From: Pseudohongiella sp.
Lineage (GTDB): Bacteria; Pseudomonadota; Gammaproteobacteria; Pseudomonadales; Pseudohongiellaceae
DNA: 64,000 nt
Assembly (NCBI GenBank): GCA_030651695.1
Contig: JAUSCD010000029.1
Location: 372,001-436,000, forward strand
Reading direction: 5' to 3'
In this document: positions 17,473-26,105 of the stretch, piece after piece
Position numbering within the stretch: the stretch's first letter is position 1
How the letters are laid out: each line of letters opens with the position of its first letter
Notes under the pieces: generated by a model
What the model saw: only the letters and a program-made list of their open reading frames with translations
The model's database searches: none
What the model was told of the DNA's origin: nothing
Made by a program: the position numbers and the translations under genes

Positions 17473-19326
17473 ATGACAGTAGCAACGATGCTGATTGGTG
17501 GTCTGGCGATAATCACTGCAGCATTGCTTGTTGTACTGGAATTCGGACGTCGCGGCTGGACCCTGTCCAGCCCCGAAGATCGCCATCTCAACGCTCACCT
17601 CAATGCCCAATCAAGACGTATTTTGTCCAGTGCTGTAGAGCAAAGCCACAGTGGTGTTGTGATTGCCGATTGCACGGGCGTTATAGAGTATGTCAATCCG
17701 CGCTATAGCCAGATCACGGGCTACAGTAGCTCAGAAGCTGTCGGCCGGCTCGCTGAACTCATGAACAACGATGAGTTGACTGACGCCAATAACCTCACTC
17801 TTCAGGAAGCCATGCAACTGGGTGCCGGGTGGGAAACCTTTATGGTCAGTATTCGCAAAAATGGCGACCGCTTCTGGCAGCAGGTAACAGCATCGCCGAT
17901 TCATGACGATCTGGGTTCACTCAGCCATATAGTGTTAAACATTGATGATATCAGTGAGCGGGTGGAAACCCAGGCTCAGATGGAAAAACTTGCGTTTTAT
18001 GATCCTCTGACTGGTCTGGAGAACAGACGGCTTTTCCGTGACAGACTTGATCAGGGCTTAAAACGCGTACGACGCAGTAAAAAAGGGATGGCTCTGCTGT
18101 TTCTGGATCTCGACCAGTTCAAACGCATCAACGATACCCTGGGCCATGATGCCGGCGATGAATTGCTTTGCGTGGTGGCTCAGCGTTTGCGCAGTTGTGT
18201 GAGGGAAGAAGACATAGTGTCGCGTCTGGGCGGGGATGAGTTCACTATCCTGCTGGCCGACATTGCGCATGCAGACGATGCCAGTCTGGTAGCACGTAAA
18301 ATCCTCAAGGCGTTACAGGACCCGATTCCGCTTGGCGAGCAGGAAGTCATAGTCAGTTGCAGCATTGGTATTACCATAGCGCCTGAAGACAGCATGAATG
18401 CCAGCGTGCTCATGCGCAATGCAGATCTTGCAATGTATCGCGCCAAAGATCAGGGTAGAAACAATTTCCAATACTTCACAGATGACATGAACATTGAGTC
18501 GCAAGCTCGCATGTCACTTGAAAATGAGCTCCGGCTTGCTGTAAACAACGAAGATTTTGTTGTCTTTTTTCAGCCTCAGGTGAATCTGAATGAACGGCGC
18601 ATTTGTGGTTTTGAAGCATTGGTGCGCTGGCGGCATGAACAGGTAGATCTGATCTCCCCGGATCGTTTTATACCGGTGGCAGAGGAGACAGGCCTCATCA
18701 TTAAGGTGGGGGAAATAGTCCTGCGCCAGGCCTGCCGGCAGATGAGTGAAATGCAGGCAAGAGGCCTGACCGGGCTGACTGTTGCCGTCAATTTGTCTGC
18801 GCGACAGTTCAGGGATCGCAATCTGGTCAGCATGATACGCAAAACATTGCAGGAGACCGGTCTGGAGCCACAATGGCTTGAGCTGGAAATTACCGAAAGT
18901 ATGTTAATGGACAACATTGAGCAGGCCATTGATATCCTGACAGAGCTTAAAGCTATTGGTGTCACCATAGCCATCGATGACTTCGGAACTGGCTACTCCT
19001 CTCTGAGTTATCTCACGCGCCTGCCGGTGGACAAACTCAAGGTGGATCGCTCCTTTGTCAGCAATCTTCCGGAAAGCCCCCGTCACACCGCTATCGCGAC
19101 AGCTATTATCGCAATGGCGCAACGTTTGCGACTGCAGGTTGTTGCTGAAGGTGTTGAGACTCAACCTCAGGCGGATTTTCTGCACGGGCACCAGTGCTCA
19201 ATTCTGCAAGGGTATCTGTTTGGCCGGCCAGTGGATGCGTCAGAATTGCCAGCTCAGATGCTGGATCTGGAAAAACGCATCAGTCTTGAAAACTTGCTAC
19301 TGCCCGTTACGGCCTTGGCGCACTGA
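17473..19326 (+). CDS. PAS-GGDEF-EAL c-di-GMP signalling protein
   Basis: Membrane-anchored bifunctional c-di-GMP enzyme of 617 residues. One N-terminal membrane helix (about 5-27), a PAS domain (about 55-165, SGVVIADCTGVIEYVNPRYS), a GGDEF domain with intact GGDEF at 253-257 and an RxxD inhibitory site (REED) five residues before it, then an EAL domain (EAL at 381-383; ITES, DDFGTG and the EGVET motif present). Both active sites appear complete, so it could make or degrade c-di-GMP depending on the PAS input. It begins 50 bases after argF; a 13-base tandem duplication (CTACTGACCCRTA twice) lies between them. Confidence 0.93.
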   Translation: MTVATMLIGGLAIITAALLVVLEFGRRGWTLSSPEDRHLNAHLNAQSRRILSSAVEQSHSGVVIADCTGVIEYVNPRYSQITGYSSSEAVGRLAELMNNDELTDANNLTLQEAMQLGAGWETFMVSIRKNGDRFWQQVTASPIHDDLGSLSHIVLNIDDISERVETQAQMEKLAFYDPLTGLENRRLFRDRLDQGLKRVRRSKKGMALLFLDLDQFKRINDTLGHDAGDELLCVVAQRLRSCVREEDIVSRLGGDEFTILLADIAHADDASLVARKILKALQDPIPLGEQEVIVSCSIGITIAPEDSMNASVLMRNADLAMYRAKDQGRNNFQYFTDDMNIESQARMSLENELRLAVNNEDFVVFFQPQVNLNERRICGFEALVRWRHEQVDLISPDRFIPVAEETGLIIKVGEIVLRQACRQMSEMQARGLTGLTVAVNLSARQFRDRNLVSMIRKTLQETGLEPQWLELEITESMLMDNIEQAIDILTELKAIGVTIAIDDFGTGYSSLSYLTRLPVDKLKVDRSFVSNLPESPRHTAIATAIIAMAQRLRLQVVAEGVETQPQADFLHGHQCSILQGYLFGRPVDASELPAQMLDLEKRISLENLLLPVTALAH

Positions 19327-19427
19327 GTTTTACAAACCGTTTTGCAGCCCCATTAAGCCATCGCGCAGAAAAACTTCGCCCGTCACACCACAACATGTAG
19401 TGGTTTGCATACCGCAGTACACACATG

Positions 19428-19447
19428 TTATCCACAGGCTATCCACA
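19428..19447 (+). promoter_or_regulatory. DnaA boxes upstream of nrdA
   Basis: A perfect DnaA box TTATCCACA (19428-19436) is followed two bases later by CTATCCACA (19439-19447), one mismatch from consensus, in the same orientation and 11 bases apart. They lie about 10 bases upstream of a candidate nrdA -35. DnaA-controlled nrdAB transcription from such sites is established in E. coli. Confidence 0.7.
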
Positions 19448-19457
19448 CAAAAAGCAC

Positions 19458-19486
19458 TTGCATTCCCTTGTCGACCGCACTATCTT
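19458..19486 (+). promoter_or_regulatory. Candidate nrdA promoter
   Basis: TTGCAT (19458-19463), 17-base spacer, TATCTT (19481-19486). The elements match weakly, but the site is placed between the DnaA boxes and the NrdR-like boxes, as expected for a regulated nrd promoter. Confidence 0.4.
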
Positions 19487-19520
19487 GTGCTTTGTCCGCA
19501 AAAAGCACCTATATATTGTA
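19477..19520 (+). promoter_or_regulatory. Pair of NrdR-like boxes
   Basis: Box 2 (CTATATATTG, 19509-19518) fits the core of the NrdR consensus CwATATaTwG. Box 1 is the interrupted palindrome GCAC-TATCTT-GTGC (19477-19490), a poorer match. Centres are 30 bases apart, close to three helical turns, as in known paired NrdR sites. Box 1 overlaps the candidate -10, which fits repression. Confidence 0.5.
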
Positions 19521-19581
19521 TTTCCCTGGCCTGATCGTTAACCCAGACCCTGGACCATCAAAAAACATCATGGAGAAACCA

Positions 19582-22440
19582 ATGCAAACCAACACTCCCA
19601 GCTATGGCAGCCCTTCTGTCAGCTCCCGTCCGGCGACCCGGTCGAGCGAAGAATTGCCGGCTACAGCACCTGGTCAGTTGCGTGTCATCAAACGTAATGG
19701 CGCCGTAGTTACCTATGATGAATCAAAAATTGTCGTTGCCATTACCAAAGCCTACCTGGCCATTGAAGGCGGCCCTGCAGCCGCCTCTGCCCGCGTACGC
19801 GAGACGGTAAATAAAATGGCTGCCCAGATCAGCACAATTTTCAAACGTCGCATGCCATCAGGCGGCACTATCCATATTGAAGAAATTCAGGATCAGGTGG
19901 AGCTGGCGATGATGCGCACCGGTGAGCACAAAGTTGCCCGCGCCTACGTCCTTTACCGCGCGGAACATGCACGATTACGTGATCAGCAGCGCGCCCGGGA
20001 ACAGCCTTCTGAGTCCACCATCCAGGTGACTTACGCGGACGGCACTCAAGGACCGCTGGATACCCTGCGCCTGCGCACAGTTATCGATGAAGCCTGTACT
20101 GGCCTGGAAGGCGTTTCCAGTGATGCCATTTACCAGGAGACTCTGAAAAACCTGTATCCCGGCGTCAAAATGGATGACGTGCGCACGTCATCTGTCATGA
20201 CAGCGCGTACCATGGTAGAGCAGGACCCTAATTACTCGTACGTTACCGCGCGTCTGCTGCTGGATACCCTGCGATCGGAAGCCCTGGGGTTTCTTGGCCT
20301 GACTGACAGCGCCACGCAGAGCGAGATGAATTACCGCTACCCGTCAGTGCTACGCCCCTATATTGAAAAAGGCGTTGAGTTGGGCCTGCTGTCCTCTCAC
20401 CTGCTGGAATACAACCTTGATGTACTGGGCGACGCCCTCAATGCGGAGCGCGATACTCAGTTTACCTATCTCGGCCTGCAGACACTTTACGACCGTTACT
20501 TTATCCACAGCAATGGCGTGCGTTTTGAGCTGCCGCAGATATTTTTTATGCGTGTTGCCATGGGCCTGGCCAGTAATGAGGCTGACCGTGAGGCGCGCGC
20601 CATCGAATTTTATAATCTGATTTCCAGCTTTGATTATATGGTGTCCACACCACAGTTATTTAACTCTGGCACACTGCGTCCGCAGTTGTCCTCTTGCTTC
20701 CTGACTACTGTACCGGATGACCTGCATGGCATTTACAGTGCCATCAAAGACAACGCCATGTTGTCCAAGTGGGCAGGCGGTCTGGGTAATGACTGGACAC
20801 CTGTACGCGCACTGGGGGCTGGCATAAAAGGAACCAATGGCAAGTCTCAAGGCATCGTGCCTTTCCTGAAAGTGGTCAACGACACTGCTGTGGCAGTGAA
20901 CCAGGGTGGCAAACGCAAAGGCGCTGTGTGCGCTTATCTGGAGACCTGGCACCTTGATATCGAGGAATTCCTGGAGCTGCGCAAGAATACCGGTGACGAC
21001 CGTCGTCGTACACACGATATGAACACGGCCAACTGGATACCTGACCTGTTTATGAAGCGTGTATTTGAAGACGGCGACTGGACGCTATTCTCCCCGAACA
21101 ATGTGCCGGAACTGCATGATTTACATGGTGATGCTTTCGAGCGGGCGTATGAGGAATACGAGCGTAAGGCCGCTGCCGGCCAGGTAGAGATCTACAAGAC
21201 CGTACGTGCCAAAGACCTGTGGCGCAAAATGCTGTCGATGCTTTTTGAAACGGGGCATCCGTGGATCACGTTCAAGGATGCGTGCAACGTGCGCTCCCCA
21301 CAGCAGCATGTGGGCACCATCCACTCGTCCAACCTTTGCACAGAGATCACACTGAACACCAGCCCGGACGAAATCGCCGTGTGCAATCTGGGATCAGTGA
21401 ATCTGGTGAATCACATCACCGAACAGGGTCTGGATACCGACAAGCTCGAACGCACTATCAAAACTGCTGTGCGAATGTTGGATAACGTAATTGACATCAA
21501 TTACTACTCAGTGCCACAGGCGGAAACTTCTAACCTGAAGCACCGTCCGGTTGGCATGGGCATCATGGGTTTCCAGGATGCTCTGTATGTTCAACGTATT
21601 CCTTATGGTTCTGCAGAAGCATTAAAATTTGCTGATGAATCCATGGAGGTGATCAGTTATCACGCAATTCAGGCCTCAACCGATCTGGCAGAGGAGCGCG
21701 GCACTTACAGTAGTTACAAAGGTTCTTTGTGGGATCAGGGCATTCTGCCGATCGACTCCCTGAAACTGCTGCAGGAAGTGCGTGGCGAAAAGTACCTGGA
21801 AGTGGACATGAGCCAGACTCAGGATTGGGATGCGCTGCGTCAGCGTATCGCTCAGGTCGGCATGCGCAACTCCAATGTGCTGGCAATAGCACCAACGGCA
21901 ACGATTGCCAACATTTCCGGTGTATCGCAGTCCATTGAGCCGACATATCAGAACCTGTACGTGAAATCCAACCTGTCTGGTGAGTTCACTGTGGTTAACC
22001 CTTATCTGGTGCGTGATCTGAAAGCACTGGATCTTTGGGACAACGTCATGGTCAATGACCTGAAATACTACGATGGCAGCCTGCAGCAGATTGACCGTAT
22101 TCCGCAACATATCAAGGATCTGTATGCCACTGCGTTCGAAATTGAACCACGTTGGTTGGTCGATGCAGCCAGCCGCCGCCAGAAATGGATCGATCAGGCA
22201 CAGTCACTGAATCTGTATATCTCCGGCGCCAACGGTAAAAAACTGGATATTACCTACCGTATGGCATGGTTACGTGGCCTCAAGACGACTTATTACCTGC
22301 GATCTCTGGCTGCTACCAGCACCGAGAAATCAACAGTGTCAGGCAGCAAGCTGAATGCTGTGTCCAGCAGTACGCCGATGCCGGCTGATGTACCTCAAGC
22401 ATGTTCAATTGACGATCCTGACTGCGAAGCCTGTCAGTAA
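19582..22440 (+). CDS. nrdA: Class I ribonucleoside-diphosphate reductase, alpha subunit
   Basis: Large subunit reducing NDPs to dNDPs. From the ATG at 19582 (GGAG six bases upstream; a frame back to 19405 would run through the regulatory sites) the product is 952 residues. Two ATP-cone regulatory domains lie in tandem at the N-terminus (from LRVIKRNGAVVTYD and from VTYADGTQGPLDTLRL), as in Pseudomonas. The catalytic barrel shows LSSCFLTTV, NLCTEITLNTS and AVCNLGSVNL, which hold the active-site Cys, Asn and Glu residues. The tail ends in a C-x5-C-x2-C pattern that serves as the thioredoxin-reducible pair. nrdB follows 76 bases on. Confidence 0.96.
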   Translation: MQTNTPSYGSPSVSSRPATRSSEELPATAPGQLRVIKRNGAVVTYDESKIVVAITKAYLAIEGGPAAASARVRETVNKMAAQISTIFKRRMPSGGTIHIEEIQDQVELAMMRTGEHKVARAYVLYRAEHARLRDQQRAREQPSESTIQVTYADGTQGPLDTLRLRTVIDEACTGLEGVSSDAIYQETLKNLYPGVKMDDVRTSSVMTARTMVEQDPNYSYVTARLLLDTLRSEALGFLGLTDSATQSEMNYRYPSVLRPYIEKGVELGLLSSHLLEYNLDVLGDALNAERDTQFTYLGLQTLYDRYFIHSNGVRFELPQIFFMRVAMGLASNEADREARAIEFYNLISSFDYMVSTPQLFNSGTLRPQLSSCFLTTVPDDLHGIYSAIKDNAMLSKWAGGLGNDWTPVRALGAGIKGTNGKSQGIVPFLKVVNDTAVAVNQGGKRKGAVCAYLETWHLDIEEFLELRKNTGDDRRRTHDMNTANWIPDLFMKRVFEDGDWTLFSPNNVPELHDLHGDAFERAYEEYERKAAAGQVEIYKTVRAKDLWRKMLSMLFETGHPWITFKDACNVRSPQQHVGTIHSSNLCTEITLNTSPDEIAVCNLGSVNLVNHITEQGLDTDKLERTIKTAVRMLDNVIDINYYSVPQAETSNLKHRPVGMGIMGFQDALYVQRIPYGSAEALKFADESMEVISYHAIQASTDLAEERGTYSSYKGSLWDQGILPIDSLKLLQEVRGEKYLEVDMSQTQDWDALRQRIAQVGMRNSNVLAIAPTATIANISGVSQSIEPTYQNLYVKSNLSGEFTVVNPYLVRDLKALDLWDNVMVNDLKYYDGSLQQIDRIPQHIKDLYATAFEIEPRWLVDAASRRQKWIDQAQSLNLYISGANGKKLDITYRMAWLRGLKTTYYLRSLAATSTEKSTVSGSKLNAVSSSTPMPADVPQACSIDDPDCEACQ

Positions 22441-22516
22441 TTATCAGAGCAGAATTGCAGAGTAAACAGGACAGTAATTAACGTAGCAGTAATTTAATAG
22501 CTATCAGGGGTAAACA

Positions 22517-23917
22517 ATGATTTCCTGGGATGAATTTTACGAAGATCCAAATGCAGAGACTGATGCTCCTGCAAGAACAGCAGCACCCAAGTCTGCCAAC
22601 GCAATACAAAACGGCTCGGCTACCAGTCCTGCCAAGCAGCAGCATGCACAGTTCGCTGCACAAGCTGCTGTGGCAGAAAGCCCCTCCGCGGCTGCCGGCA
22701 GTTATGCCGATGCAATTGCCGCTGCCAAAACCATGACTGCAATGGATATGGCCGGCAGCATGGAGTCTGCTGTGCCGGCTACACGGCCCGCCAGCGAAGC
22801 CGCCGCTGAGGCTGCCAACCAACTAGTGCTAAAGCGCATTCAAAATGAGCTTCAAGACCTTGATACTACAGTGGTTGAAAAGGGAATCGGTGAGTGGACA
22901 GAACGCGTTACTGTTGATGACAAGCGCATGATCAATTGCCGTGCGGATCTTAATCAATTGGTGCCGTTTAAATATGACTGGGCCTGGCAGAAGTATCTGG
23001 ATGGTTGCGCAAACCACTGGATGCCGCAGGAAATCAACATGAATGCTGATATCGCATTGTGGAAAAACCCCAACGGGCTCACCGCAGACGAGCGCATGAT
23101 AGTTAAACGTAACCTGGGATTCTTTTCTACCGCAGACTCGCTGGTAGCCAACAACCTGGTGCTGGCTCTGTATCGCCTGATCACCAACCCGGAGTGTCGC
23201 CAGTACATTTTGCGGCAGGCTTTTGAAGAAGCCATTCACACCCATGCTTACCAGTACTGCATCGAGTCACTGGGCATGGATGAAGGCGAGATATTCAACA
23301 TGTATCACGAGGTTCCTTCGGTTGCGAAAAAAGCTTCCTGGGGCCTGAAGTACACAAAAGAGCTGAACGATCCCAACTTCAACACCGGTACCCCGGAAAC
23401 GGATAAAGCCCTGCTGAAGAACCTGATTGCGTTCTATTGCTGTCTGGAAGGGATCTTCTTCTACTGCGGTTTTACCCAGATCCTGTCCATGGGCCGTCGC
23501 AACAAGATGACCGGCACCTCCGAGCAGTTCCAGTACATTCTGCGTGACGAGTCCATGCACCTTAACTTCGGTATCGACATGATCAATCAGATCAAGATCG
23601 AGAACCCGCATCTGTGGGATGACGCCATGAAGCGCGAAGCCACGCAGATGATACTGCAAGCCACTCAGCTGGAAATCGAATACGCGCGCGACACCATGCC
23701 ACGGGGTGTACTCGGCATGAATGCAGTGATGATGGAGGAATATCTGCAGTTCATAGCCAATCGACGTCTGGTGCAGATAGGTCTGCCAGAGCAATTCAAG
23801 GGCGTGAAGAACCCCTTCCCCTGGATGTCAGAAATTATGGATCTGCGCAAAGAGAAAAACTTCTTTGAAACTCGTGTGATTGAATATCAGACTGGCGGCG
23901 CACTAAGCTGGGACTGA
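22517..23917 (+). CDS. nrdB: Class I ribonucleotide reductase, beta subunit
   Basis: Radical-generating diiron subunit. The core (from about residue 110) has the metal ligands in [10 protein letters not shown] (E238, H241) and in the later [11 protein letters not shown] and [10 protein letters not shown] regions. Y245 sits four residues after H241, the place of the E. coli radical Tyr122. The core is close in pattern to Chlamydia NrdB, which has Phe there; Tyr here argues for an ordinary tyrosyl-radical enzyme. The 466-residue length is larger than usual because of an Ala-rich, low-complexity N-terminal extension (about residues 13-105) of unknown use. Confidence 0.95.
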   Translation: MISWDEFYEDPNAETDAPARTAAPKSANAIQNGSATSPAKQQHAQFAAQAAVAESPSAAAGSYADAIAAAKTMTAMDMAGSMESAVPATRPASEAAAEAANQLVLKRIQNELQDLDTTVVEKGIGEWTERVTVDDKRMINCRADLNQLVPFKYDWAWQKYLDGCANHWMPQEINMNADIALWKNPNGLTADERMIVKRNLGFFSTADSLVANNLVLALYRLITNPECRQYILRQAFEEAIHTHAYQYCIESLGMDEGEIFNMYHEVPSVAKKASWGLKYTKELNDPNFNTGTPETDKALLKNLIAFYCCLEGIFFYCGFTQILSMGRRNKMTGTSEQFQYILRDESMHLNFGIDMINQIKIENPHLWDDAMKREATQMILQATQLEIEYARDTMPRGVLGMNAVMMEEYLQFIANRRLVQIGLPEQFKGVKNPFPWMSEIMDLRKEKNFFETRVIEYQTGGALSWD

Positions 23918-23952
23918 TTTTTAGCGCGAACGCGAAACGGGTAATACAGAGG

Positions 23953-23995
23953 GTCCGGTCTTTGTGGTGTAATCGCCATGCCATGAGGACCGGAC
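23953..23995. repeat. Inverted repeat after nrdB
   Basis: Eight-base arms GTCCGGTC (23953-23960) and GACCGGAC (23988-23995) separated by 27 bases, within the 134-base gap after nrdB. No T tract follows, so it could be a weak transcript-end hairpin or an operator for the next gene. Confidence 0.45.
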
Positions 23996-24051
23996 ACCAA
24001 TGTGCGTCCGCAACACACATCAAGCATCTGATGATTTGAATCGACTGCCTA

Positions 24052-24708
24052 ATGACAACAGCAGATCACCCTTCCCCGTCTGATCGCTCATCTGACCCGC
24101 TTCAGACTCACGTAACAGGCGCCATCTTGCTGGCTGCCGGATTCAGTCGCCGTTTTGGTGCAATAAAACTGCAAGCTCGCCTGCCCGATGGCTGCACACT
24201 TCTCCAGCGATGCTTTAGGAATCTACTGCAGGCAACTGATAACATAATTGTTGTTGGCAGGACTGACCTTCAGTCTACGGGCACCTATGAATTCCTGCCT
24301 GAACAAGCGGGTGTCAAACTGGTGCTCTGTGAAGACGCCGAATCCGGCATGGGCCACAGTCTTGCCTGCGCTGTAAAGCAGATCCCTGAGAGCTGGCAAA
24401 GCGCTTTGATTTGTCTCGGCGATATGCCCTTGATCCGAAGTGAGACTTTGAAATCTATTATTGCTGCCAGTTCTGTCAGTTCAATCGTCATTCCTGTCTG
24501 GCATTCACAACGTGGTCACCCAGTGAGTTTTGGTCGCGAGTATTTTCCCGAACTGGCGGCCAGTCGTGGGGATAGTGGAGGACGTCAGATAATCAAACAG
24601 CATGGCAGCCATATTCGGGAGTTGCCCACAGATGATCCCGGGGTGGTCCAGGATATCGACACGCCTGAGGCATTGAGGCTGTTAATGAGCGTTAATTCAC
24701 CCTGTTAA
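24052..24708 (+). CDS. MobA/MocA-like nucleotidyltransferase
   Basis: Product of 218 residues in the NTP-transferase family that includes MocA (molybdenum cofactor cytidylyltransferase) and MobA. It shows the nucleotide signature LLAAGFSRRFGAIK (about 26-39) and the metal-binding CLGDMPLI (about 122-129), plus RGHPVSFG near the sugar/cofactor site. MocA-like proteins load CMP on molybdopterin for xanthine-oxidase family enzymes, and an XdhC-family protein is found at 41829. No molybdoenzyme is in the window, so the assignment rests on family resemblance. Confidence 0.75.
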   Translation: MTTADHPSPSDRSSDPLQTHVTGAILLAAGFSRRFGAIKLQARLPDGCTLLQRCFRNLLQATDNIIVVGRTDLQSTGTYEFLPEQAGVKLVLCEDAESGMGHSLACAVKQIPESWQSALICLGDMPLIRSETLKSIIAASSVSSIVIPVWHSQRGHPVSFGREYFPELAASRGDSGGRQIIKQHGSHIRELPTDDPGVVQDIDTPEALRLLMSVNSPC

Positions 24709-24847
24709 TTCACGCGGCGTAGTGGCTACCAACTTGCCCAATCAGGGTGGCTTACCTACAATAGTTTCCCTGTTTACAAACCGTGCCTTGCCCTTGTAAC
24801 GCACTTTGTGCCACTTAGCTCGCAATCTGCCTGAGCCGGAAATAACA

Positions 24848-25870
24848 ATGAGTTCGACACCGGATAACAGCCTCTGCCTCTGCAGCGCTAAAAACGACAA
24901 AAAGACGGCCGCAGGCAAACATACAGGCCGGGTGCTTTGTTTTGCTGCAGTACTGAGTTTTCTGATATTTGACCTTGCCTACATGTGGCAGGGAAACATG
25001 GCAGTCCATGCACAAACTCCGGGCGTTGCCGCGACAAGCCAGCAAAGCTCCACAGCCCTGCTGCAAGCGCTACTGCCGATGATGGAGAACCCGCGCAATC
25101 CATTGCTGGAAATCAGCAGTTCCGAAGGTGATATCTACCTTGAACTGTTTCCCGATGCAGCCCCCCTGAATGTGCGCCGTGTGTTAGAGCTGGTCAACGG
25201 CCAGTTGGCACCTTCATCTGCGGGCTCCTACTACAACGGCCTGACATTTCATCGGGTCATCCCCGGCCACTTTCTGCAAACCGGCGCCGCTGAGCGGGCG
25301 GATCGGATGAGACCAGCTCCAATTGCTGACGAAATAAATGCACGAGGGCTGGGACTGGAGCAGCAGCGACTGTTGGATGCTGCCGGCAAACCTCATTCAA
25401 TGATGAATATCGCGGATCTGGCGGATTTCCAGAGTCGTGTCCTGTCTCCGCTTTACCGCAACATGAATATCAATAGCCCCGATCAACTGATAGCACAGCA
25501 GGAACGGGTCACACAGCGGTTGCGTGACACGAATCTAATGCAGATACATGAACTGGCAGGTTATCGCTACAACGGCGCCCTGCCCTCCCGCAGGCCGCTG
25601 AGCGGCAGCGTCATGATGGTCAATCGCGGACCGGGCACCAACGATGGCGAGCTGTTATTATCACTGGTAGATGCGCCCTGGCTGACAGCAACGCACACAG
25701 TCATCGGACGTGTGGTGTCAGGGCTGACACTGGCAACCAGCATCAGCCGACAACCCGAGGCCAGCGTGCGTATTTATCATATCCATCAGCTCGACACCTC
25801 ATCAGTTGTAATCAATGCAACCGATACATCAACGTTGGAGAACAATAATAATGTCCAGATCCAGCCGTAA
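24848..25870 (+). CDS. Membrane-anchored cyclophilin-type peptidyl-prolyl isomerase with insertion
   Basis: Cyclophilin-related protein of 340 residues. An N-terminal hydrophobic helix (about 22-46) directs it to the periplasm as an anchor or signal peptide. The cyclophilin core is split: the first half carries NPLLEISSSEGDIYLELFPDAAPLNV and FHRVIPGHFLQTGA, the second half GSVMMVNRGPGTNDGELLLS and HTVIGRVVSGL. Between them are about 95 residues with no family resemblance. The canonical FHRVIPGF catalytic stretch is largely kept, while the usual SQFFI is changed to GELLLS, so isomerase activity is uncertain. The start at 24848 follows GGAAATAAC. It overlaps the next small gene. Confidence 0.78.
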   Translation: MSSTPDNSLCLCSAKNDKKTAAGKHTGRVLCFAAVLSFLIFDLAYMWQGNMAVHAQTPGVAATSQQSSTALLQALLPMMENPRNPLLEISSSEGDIYLELFPDAAPLNVRRVLELVNGQLAPSSAGSYYNGLTFHRVIPGHFLQTGAAERADRMRPAPIADEINARGLGLEQQRLLDAAGKPHSMMNIADLADFQSRVLSPLYRNMNINSPDQLIAQQERVTQRLRDTNLMQIHELAGYRYNGALPSRRPLSGSVMMVNRGPGTNDGELLLSLVDAPWLTATHTVIGRVVSGLTLATSISRQPEASVRIYHIHQLDTSSVVINATDTSTLENNNNVQIQP

Positions 25871-26075
25871 ACAGGCTCAAAAAACCAGTCGCAAACTCAA
25901 GGCCACCAGCTTTATGCCTATGTGTGTCACCTGCGGCTTGTTCCTCGGGTTCGGTTTGGGCGCCATGCTCAACAGCGTATTGCTGGTGACTGCTCTTGGC
26001 CTGCTGCTGGGCACATCGGCAGGCTACTTCATCGACAGCAGAAATGGCATCGCCTATACCCGTCGCAAAACCTGA
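25851..26075 (+). CDS. Small membrane protein, unknown function
   Basis: A 74-residue protein with a basic N-terminus (MSRSSRKQAQKTSRK), then two hydrophobic stretches (about 25-40 and 43-58, the latter LLVTALGLLLGTSAGYF) and a short basic tail. It could be a two-helix hairpin in the inner membrane. The start at 25851 is preceded by GGAG at about ten bases and lies inside the cyclophilin gene, overlapping it by 20 bases, so the two are likely co-translated. I do not recognise a family. Confidence 0.65.
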   Translation: MSRSSRKQAQKTSRKLKATSFMPMCVTCGLFLGFGLGAMLNSVLLVTALGLLLGTSAGYFIDSRNGIAYTRRKT

Positions 26076-26105
26076 TTACACTCAGGCCATCAGCTAGATA
26101 AAAGG

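Noticed and set aside
19405-19581. 59-residue N-terminal extension of NrdA
   Set aside because: It would translate through the DnaA boxes and NrdR-like sites; ATG 19582 has a GGAG at good spacing.
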